Position numbers and translations under genes: made by a program. The notes beneath the pieces are model-generated. The model had not been told where the DNA came from and did not search any database. It saw only the letters and a list, made by a program, of their open reading frames with translations. From positions 7,924,272-7,988,271 of the forward strand of contig OX465107.1 of NCBI GenBank assembly GCA_949987565.1: a stretch of DNA of 64,000 nt, in the 5' to 3' direction. Below, in pieces: positions 55,614-64,000 of the stretch. The stretch comes from Luidia sarsii (taxonomy: Eukaryota; Echinodermata; Asteroidea; Paxillosida; Luidiidae). Position 1 is the stretch's first letter; each line of letters begins with the position of its first letter.

Positions 55614-55964
55614 CTTAGTTCAAGGCCGCTCCGGAGCCTTGCCGCTACACCCATACTGTACTTGTCAGAGAGGGAGAGGGCATTACTAGACTAGATCAAA
55701 TAACTATCGTCCTAGTTCACTCCAATACCAATTGTCCTACAAGTACATGTAGGTCACTCCAACAGGTCAGGAGGATTTCTTTCCTCTCGTTGATCTGAAC
55801 TTTTGCTGAACATGGGAACCCTTCCCCCCCAACAAACACGCCCTCTTATTCAAATACTCAGAACCATTCATTTTAATATGTTGGAGCAATATTGAAAAAA
55901 AAATACAAATTGTTTACTCACTAAAAATCATGAAAATGCACACTAAAGAAAATTGTCAAGGGTC

Positions 55965-56010
55965 TAGCGTCCCAATCATACATGTAGCAGGACCTTTCTC
56001 AAAGGCAGAA
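55965..56010 (-). mobile_element. Eroded Penelope terminal motif
   Basis: Plus strand CTAGCGTCCCAATCATACAT, then AGCAGGACCTTTCTCAAAGG and CAGAATC. It is the inverted motif with a changed core. Confidence 0.45.
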
Positions 56011-56334
56011 TCTTTGTTCTGATTTTGCCCCCCCCCCCAAAAAAAAAAAAAATCCAAGAAAATTTCTCCTGAACATACTGTAATTCATGAAATACATTGT
56101 ACATGTACTGCCTGTCGACCCAAAATGAAATCAGCTCTAGGGGAACCCTAACTCTAGACAAACCTTAATATCCCAAGACTTTTTCTATCATAACAGCAGC
56201 AGAAGGTTTTAAAGCCAGTGCCAACTTCCAAGTTGAAGATTGTGCACGGTCCCTTTGGGCAAAGTTTAGACTTCACCTTGACCAAAGTTTGCCCTTGATA
56301 TCGCTTTGCCAGACTGTCTGCTTGAAAAAAAATC

Positions 56335-56450
56335 CTCGAAATGCAACTTAGGCAGCTCGGGCAGAATTCGAATCCACAACTCCAGCTTTCTGGTGCAGAC
56401 ATCTTGACCATCGAGCTGGTCAAGGTCGTGAAGGTGAATTTAAATTTGTA
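56335..56450 (-). repeat. tRNA-derived SINE, copy 6
   Basis: Minus strand GACCTTGACCAGCTCGATGG, TCAAGATGTCTGCACCAGAA, AGTTGTGGATTCGAATTCTG and CCCGAGCTGCC. It lies near the 5' part of the PHB2-like gene, outside the duplicated terminal-exon block. Confidence 0.6.
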
Positions 56451-56702
56451 TCTTCTCGGGTGTCGGCATGAAACACATACCGGTAGTATGAGAATGTAAT
56501 TAAGAATGTAATTTGGTGGGGGTTTTGACCTTCCTCATGTGTTGTTTACAAAATGATATTTCATGTACCGGTACTTGGAAAGGCAGAGAGGTACATGTAC
56601 TTGGAAAAAATCATACAGAAATAGAGGCACAGACAGTGGAAGAGACAGGTGCAGAGACAGTCCAAGAATCAGAGTCAGAATCCAACCCAATCCAAAGCTC
56701 AC

Positions 56703-56875
56703 CTTTGCTTCTTGTTGGCAAAGAGATTCTTCTGGGCTTGGAGCGGATGTTGTAAATGATGGGATACTGGAACTACGGTATCGTCATGTGTAGCCTCTCT
56801 GCATACATGGTGTCCTGCCTGGACTCCTTCGATACGACTGAAGATGACGGCACGGTGTCCAGTGTCCACCATCCA
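56703..56875 (-). pseudogene. Prohibitin-2-like N-terminal exon
   Basis: Minus strand after ATATTTTCAG: VDTGHRAVIFSRIEGVQ, a one-base insertion, then DTMYAERLHMTIP, TAG, FQYPIIYNIRSKPRRISLP, TRSK and a GTGAG donor. PHB2 has [39 protein letters not shown] at this place. The Trp of PWFQYP is the stop. It is the first recognised exon in sense order; the very N-terminal membrane-anchor segment was not found upstream. Confidence 0.8.
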
Positions 56876-56959
56876 CTGAAAATATACCACAAATCATTGC
56901 TCATTGAGAACTTGGCTGAGCCTGCAAACCATCCAACGGCAGAGTTTGAATAAAATGTG

Positions 56960-58390
56960 GCCCACTGATTGCATATAAATTATGTCCAGTAGGTGTACAT
57001 GTACATGCATGTGTGTACCTGCATACACGTGTACATGTACAATGACACATGTATTCATGGGAACCCCCGTTTTCGACGGTTCACGTTTTCGACTCTTGAC
57101 CTTCTACGTCACAACGCGCGATGAAAACAACTCCGTATAACGATCTCAGACCTCGTACCTTCCAGTTTGTTTCCTGCTCTTTGTCCGTCACCAAAAATTT
57201 GGAAAGTTAAGGCTCTTTCAGTAGGCCAAACTTGTGTGATTCAAAAAGTTGCTCTTTTGGGGTCTATTTTCCTAGGTACAAAATTGGCAGTTGCTTCGAA
57301 GCTCCAGTTTTCTTTATTGTTGGTCCTAAAAAAAAATCGGAGTGTACCATAACAAACCCCAACATACGTAAAAAAAAAATATATTATGCAACTTGAGGCA
57401 GTCCGTTCTGGTTAAAAACTATGAAGGCTCCTAAAGGGCGTCTTGCTTATATAATTTTATTTTTAATTGTTTTATTATTATTTAAAGACATAAAGTAACA
57501 TGGCCCAATAGGCTTTTATAAAAAATTATAAAAATAAAAGGGCAGCTAGAGAAAGTACCAAGAAGGAGGAAACGTGTCTCTTGAGTGACATTGGTAAAGG
57601 TCATAACTGAAGAAGCAGTGAGAAAGAGGATTGTGGAGCTTTTTTAAACGTCACAGAAGAAGATATCAACCAGAGGAATAAGTTTTAAGCATAAATCATG
57701 AATGATTTGAGGAAAGTGTTAGAAGCACATTGTCGAAAAACAAAACAAAGATGAACAAAAAAACATACAGGGAAGAATTTTACAGTGCCACACAGCATTT
57801 TGAGTTATTTTAAGAATTTATTTTGCGTTTTGGTTTCACTGGGACACCTTACTAAACACCACCATCAAAAATAGGTCACGATGCTTACTGCGCAGTGCGC
57901 CGCAGACGTCAACAAAACCGGGTAATCTTACGGAAGTGACAGGCTTGATCAACCTTCTCTATGATTATTCTAATAGTCTGTGGTGTGGAGAAAGTGACTG
58001 AGACCTCTTTTAGTGTGATACTTTCGTCCACATTGGTCAGCTTGAAGAAAAGTCCTTATAAAGTTATATCGTCGAAAACCGGTAACTGGAGGATACATTT
58101 ACATGTTCCGGTACATGTGCGATGTTCCGGACTTCGCTTTGCACTGTTGTTCAGGAAACAGTCGTAGGGCTCAACGCGTGCAAGCGCGTTTGCACACTTC
58201 CGCAGACCACTCCGAACCCAGACCTGGTGAAGTCATGCAGTTTCAAATCCAAGATCGCCACTCCCACTTGGCTCGTCGACCCGTTCTTGGTCAAGTGAGG
58301 GGAATTTTCTTCCTTTTCCCAAACGTGAGTAAAACAAAATGACCAGTATTGGAATCTGTTATTCTCATACAGTACCAGTCGGCTCTTCAC
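56960..58390. other. Unassigned region
   Basis: AT-rich with an ATGTAC tract at 56995-57050. Short open frames have no recognisable domain. I see no repeat shared with the rest of the window. Confidence 0.4.
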
Positions 58391-58399
58391 AGGGCGATG

Positions 58400-58560
58400 A
58401 CCTGCGCGCGCACCACGAGTGTGGACTGTTATTGCGAAACAGCAAATAGCCGTCGTGCGGGTATACGTCACGAGACTAAGCGCTGATTGGTCGAGGCGCC
58501 AGGTTCGGATTCCGAACCTGGCGGAGACGTTGACGGGACATTTACAGACAGTATTTGGGT
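58400..58560 (+). promoter_or_regulatory. Candidate CpG-rich promoter with CRE-like and CCAAT motifs
   Basis: CpG-dense DNA (CCTGCGCGCGCACCACGAG) contains TACGTCACG near 58464-58472 (CRE-like), TGATTGGTCG near 58484-58493 (an inverted CCAAT box), then the hairpin at 58497-58523 and, at 58554-58562, TTTGGGTGAGTTT, a fair 5' splice site. That order would suit a short first exon on the + strand. No downstream coding exon is recognised, so this is tentative. Confidence 0.35.
58497..58523. other. Perfect 12-bp-arm hairpin
   Basis: CGCCAGGTTCGG, loop ATT, CCGAACCTGGCG. It is GC-rich and stable, and sits 7 bp from the inverted CCAAT box. It could be a cruciform or RNA hairpin; no T tract follows, so it is not a terminator-like site. 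Confidence 0.7.
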
Positions 58561-58939
58561 GAGTTTCTGCCCGTTTTTCGGAAAAGTATTTTACCCACGA
58601 TGTTTTGAGTTATCTGATCACATTCAGTATACATTTGGGATCAAGTGCATGTCCTTAGATTGTGTGTGGTGATTTTCAAAAGGGTGGAAAAAGGGGGCGA
58701 TCGGGACAGTGGTGTTTCAAAAATGGTAAAAACAAGAACCTCGCATATAATCTTGTACATACGTTCCCGTAACCCTCAGGTCTCCGACCTTCGGGAGGAT
58801 GAGAGTTACGGTTACCGCAACTACAGTCACCCCTGACCTCCAAATTTCAAAATTCGATAAAAAAAGGGTGACTTGTCGGGTCCAAGTTACTCGGACTAGG
58901 TTGTCAAGGATGGAGATTTTAGCAAGATTTTAGTTTACG

Positions 58940-59127
58940 CAGTGGCTGTTGTTACGGCAGTCGTCCGTGTGGTTCCCTGACTTCACAGTATTTGTCAGGA
59001 TGTTTAGCTCTTGGAACCAGACTATCAGCTAATACAAAGTAATAGACTGGTTCAACCAGCCTGCAATGCTGACGAAATACAATCAAGTCAGGGAACCACA
59101 CGGACGACTGCCGTAACAACAGCCACT
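58940..59127. mobile_element. Hairpin element with perfect 43-bp arms
   Basis: 58941-58983 (AGTGGCTGTTGTTACGGCAG...) is exactly the reverse complement of 59085-59127. Pairing resumes inside (GTATTTGTCAGG with CTGACGAAATAC; AACCAGACTAT with ATAGACTGGTT). ACG lies on both sides. The lack of any mismatch in the arms suggests a recent insertion. Confidence 0.75.
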
Positions 59128-61215
59128 ACGTTTTGTTTAATAATATTTAGTACTACTAGTACTATAGTAGTACTAGTACTGAGTAGTAGTACCCTCACCG
59201 AAAAAGTCTGGAAAAAATAGTCTAAAATAGACCACCTATATTGTTATTAAAGTAAAAAAAATATATAATCTTTCCGAGATTTGTATAGCCCCCCCCCCGC
59301 CCCACTCACCTCATGCGCAGTGTAGATCCCATTGAAACGTGTGCATACATCTATCCCCGTGTAAGGCCTATAATACGCCGAAAATACGCCGAAAACTAGG
59401 CCTGTGTTCTCCGTAGAAAGTGCACCAGCAGCCAAGAGGGACTTTCACCCATCCTACCCATGTATTTCGCCTGCTGGACCATGTTTTTTCCGTCGAAATT
59501 GCGACACCGAAAGTAGCCAAATTTCACGGGGTCGCTGCCGCACTACTCAGTCAAAGCATCGAGGGATGTAAAACCACGGAAGACGTCAGGGTTCTGTAAT
59601 AATTGCCATGGGGAACAGACTAGCACTGCCCATAGTGTAGCGTGACGCGCGTTCAAATTTGCCGCAACGGTCACAATCACGCACGGTACGGTAGGCCTGT
59701 GGTTTTTTTTTTCATGTAGGCTCAGTTTCCATAACCATAGGCCTACAACTACAAGATTTGAAGGTTTTGCAGGATTTGGTCGCGAACTCCTTATTAGAGA
59801 CAAAAAGGGGGACACAACAGCATAGGCCTAAATAGACAAAAGAAAAAAGAGAACTACTCAGAAATTTCCAAGAACTCTTAAAAAAACCCACCTGATTTCT
59901 TTTTTTTTAAACCCACACAATATTAATTGTAGGCCTAAGTTGCCCAAATTTCTTCCAAAATTCCGTCCACAATACCTTAACAGGGAAATGCAACCCCCAA
60001 AACCCTGGACAGCAAAGCTGCTATGGCTCGCTACGGCCTCACAAGTTTCACAACACACATTATCCATCACCCTAATCCTGTATCCATCACCCACCCAACC
60101 CCATCCAACTCCCACTGAATTCCTATTCATTTCCGGAGTAAACGAACGGTTTAGGGAGAAATCAAAAATGGGATGACAGTATGCCATGTGGAGTAGTTCC
60201 ATAATCATTGATGAGAATGGATGGTAAGTTGGTTTGATTTTTTCTCTCCAAAACTAGGGTCATAGTACTGCCTGCATCCGTTTTTCCATCGATTTAAAGT
60301 AGGCCTATCGGGCATGAAAATGTGAAGAAAAAAAACAAGCTTCAGCCCCAGCCTAATCTGGAGGCGAAGCGTAAAACACGTTCGAGGAGGAGGCCCAAGA
60401 CCAATGCAACCAGTATTCAACATGGCCACTGTGTATAGTCAATTTTGTTTGCCGAGGGCGGGGCCTCCAGTCAGAAGCATTCAGCAAACAGTCATTGTTA
60501 TAAGTTTTATCTACCATTATATTTATAGGCCTATTTCCAGGGATAAAGCCCCGTTTTCATTCAGATGCTGATAAAAATTCCCCCCCCCAAAAAAAAAAAA
60601 AAAATGTAAACCTGGCTACAGTAATTCGGGGACTAGGGGTCACACACAGTGAATGAAGCTCCTTCAATGAAAGAGAATGAAACCTAACGGACATCTTTGA
60701 CAAAATTAATTGGAAATTAAAGGAAATTATTGGACTGGGAACCCTCATTTGAATTTGAACTGCATGTATAAAGAAGCTAGACCTAGGCCTATACATAGGC
60801 CTACCGCCTGTAGAGTGAGCGTTTTACTTCCGAACGCACAATGCATACTTTTAACTCAGTAATTTATGCTTTCATAATTTTATTCCAACGTCAGATTTCA
60901 GTAAGTCTGAAATAAAGTCAACCCAATTATACTAGAATACGAGTGTCAACATGGTCATCGATGTTTGGTCCAGACGGGCTTTTTGTACCACAATAACTGG
61001 GTCTGGTAAAGTTAACCCGATTTCGTCTTTGAAATTGATCTACTTACATTGTTTCTATACCTTTGGCATAACATGATGCCCTTCCTACGCTGATGTGGTT
61101 AGTCCCTTTCTCGACTTGCCCCGATACAAACACGAGTTGAGGAATGGCAGCAAATAGCGCACGCGTCTTTTACAATTGCCAACGCTATATATATAATAGA
61201 GTCGCAATGGAGATT
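59128..61215. other. Unassigned region rich in TAGGCCTA-type words
   Basis: AGTACT repeats at 59150-59192, C/A homopolymers near 59290 and 60582-60604, and many AGGCCTA words. No credible gene, though several frames of 60-116 codons occur. A GGGGCGGGGCC-like box at about 60458 is isolated. Confidence 0.4.
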
Positions 61216-61224
61216 ATTGTTGCA

Positions 61225-61330
61225 TTGATCACCACCATCTACCACCACCTACATCGCCACTACGGTCACCACCAGCATCATCATCGACATCACCACCATC
61301 ACCACCCGATCTAGGCTATCACCACCACTA
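61225..61330. repeat. CAC/CAT trinucleotide microsatellite
   Basis: Imperfect ACC/ATC/CAC repeats such as CACCACCATCACCACC on the + strand. A shorter related tract is at 61960-62010. Confidence 0.7.
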
Positions 61331-62254
61331 GGCCTACTACCATTTTTTGAAGGTCAACAGAAACCCCCAAAATTTGAAAAACTCGATTTGGGCATTATGT
61401 CCATTGGTTGATGAAAAGTAAAAGTCAAACGTTATTTTGTTTGTTTCTGCCTCAAAAAAAAAAAACCACCACAGACTTGTCATGCCCCGGGAAGGCTGGT
61501 TCCCTGATGCGTTCCGTGCGTATGCGTATGGATATGCTAGAAGACCAGTCTTCTTCTCCTTCACGGAATACAAACCGTGTAAACACGGCCGGCCCAGACA
61601 ATTTTTTTACCATCTCTTCCTTTAGAATCGGATGAATTGTGAGGATTAAGATTCTGCCAATTTTTATTCTGACGGGAACAGACAGGAACACAATGAACAG
61701 CCCTGAATGTACGAGCCCGAATGGTCTCCGTGAAAGCAAGTTTCTTCGAAATGTGATTTGGCAATGGCAGGCCAAATCAGCTGATCATCACATGACGTCA
61801 CTCGGGACAGCTTCCACGTGGGCGTGCACACGTGCCCCTCCCCTTTAATTTAAATACCCTCTTCCCCAAAGTTGAAATTCGAACAAAGGTAATGGCTATA
61901 TTATATAATATTGTTCCACAGTATTGTCTAAGATAATGTCAAGTTATACAGAACCAACCATCACCATCAATAATGCTACCGCCACTAACCCCGCTACATC
62001 CTCGAACCCATTCTCGACATCACCAAAAAAAATCTTTTTGATCCGTTGCTTTTCATATACCGGTCACTTTCTTTACCTCGATTGGAATTCTCGTTTAAAA
62101 TTTGGGCCACGGGCGACTAATGAAATTACCAGGAAGCGGCCGCGAACGACGGCGTATACTTTAGCAACAGCACGCGTTGATCATCAGAACTAGTTAGCCA
62201 AAGATGAGACATTGTTGGTCATCCATGAAGGTCGATATAACCAATTACCAAGGT
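61331..62254. other. Unassigned region
   Basis: Several overlapping frames on both strands at 61408-61775 reflect a locally stop-poor segment with CGTATGCGTATGGATATGC. I recognise no domain and no splice structure. Confidence 0.35.
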
Positions 62255-63082
<828 letters not shown>

Positions 63083-64000
63083 TCCACTACCGGTAGTAGC
63101 TTCACCTCCTCATGTTTTCACTCCTCTTTCTAGTATCCGTCTTTCAGGCTGGGCACCCAAGTCACCCTTCTCTTTCCACTGCTCCTCTTCCTCTCTATTT
63201 CACCAGCAAAAGCCAGGTTTACAAAACCATCTTTTCTCAGGATATGACCGAAGAATTTGAATTCATCAGCTTTCTAAACACTTCCGCCATGTAAAGTACA
63301 TCCTCACCGTGCACATTACATGTATCTGTTTACATTCACCCCCCTCCTATGAACAAACACAATTTCAACGCCCTCCAAACGCTTCTTCATAAAGACATAA
63401 GGATTCAATGTAGGCATTTTAATATGAAGTCACAAATCCACGACTTTTGAGTAACACCTTTTAACAACATACTAGTGAAAACAGACCTTTGGATCAAAAC
63501 GAAAAAGCGAGGACGATCTATCAACTGTTGTGTCGTGTCTCATCGTTTTTTTTATTATACGTAAACGCACCGATTTCTATTAGATAAACCATATTATTGC
63601 GTGTGTATAGGATCGCCTTTCTGAATTTTACTAGTTTCGTACCGAATGCATCCGATCTATCAATTGCATTATGGTCCACATTATGACTAATCGAAATGAA
63701 ATAATACGAACTACGCTCAATTCTGAATTAAACGTTTTGTTTACACTACTAAAGGTATATATCCGTTCGCATTAATCGCGTGCAACAAACCCTGTTTCTT
63801 TTCATTTCGCAGCACGGCCAGACATAACGCCTCAACGACAACCATTGTACGTGTCTAAATTAATAATACAAGCCAGAGTGTCTTGCTAGTCTCCTAGAAA
63901 TCTTGCAATGCCCTTTGCTTTACTGCCGCACGGGACATCCAGCCCCTCCAAGCAAGTCCAAGCGTCCAAGACGCAAGCAATAGGATACAGTGTATATCGA
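63083..64000. other. Unassigned region
   Basis: AT-rich DNA without a supported gene or repeat. Confidence 0.4.

Overview
This is animal nuclear DNA. It shows spliced exon-like pieces with GT/AG borders, very large low-complexity satellites, several DNA-transposon families, Penelope-like retroelements and tRNA-derived SINEs, and no dense or operon-like gene layout. The frequent ATGTAC and TAGGCCT words, together with a small secreted C-type lectin opening with a CPPFW motif, suggest a marine deuterostome invertebrate. Echinoderm is my first guess; hemichordate or amphioxus are alternatives. The species cannot be fixed from this window.

The left third (about 2.0-31.9 kb) is one degenerate tandem array read on the + strand. 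Each unit holds a polypyrimidine tract, a CAG acceptor, a 171-bp phase-1/phase-1 exon-like cassette, a GTAATTAC donor, and, in antisense about 100 bp downstream, a relic resembling a C2H2 zinc finger. I find 17 cassette copies. Ten carry a TGA at exactly cassette position 66-68. One (7948-8118) has CGA there and is fully open. In four places the pyrimidine tract has grown into a kilobase-scale minisatellite with 12- or 30-bp units. The array is interrupted by hAT-type insertions (2428-5702 with a nested element at 3449-4701; 14654-16893; 26176-27831), a MITE family, and broken Penelope-like elements (17.3-18.0, 22.9-24.6 and 29.0-29.7 kb).

The middle (32-50 kb) holds a fold-back repeat, a 23-bp-scale minisatellite, a nearly pure (TAGAGGG)n tract of about 1.64 kb, a 47-bp satellite with a higher-order period of about 619 bp, a 25-bp purine minisatellite and a purine-rich repeat of roughly 100 bp.

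Threaded through these on the minus strand, from 56.9 kb down to 38.8 kb, are the intron-containing remains of a prohibitin-2 (PHB2)-like gene. Five parts of the protein are recognisable. The terminal exon is present four times, co-duplicated with a tRNA-derived SINE, and the copies carry stops and frameshifts. Two short Penelope-derived insertions in this region are head-to-head pairs of a hammerhead-ribozyme-like terminal motif.

The only intact, recognisable protein gene is an intronless secreted C-type lectin on the minus strand (53249-53761). The right end (57-64 kb) is mostly unassigned. It contains a perfect 43-bp-arm hairpin element, a CpG-rich candidate promoter with CRE-like and CCAAT-box motifs, and a long (CT)n tract.
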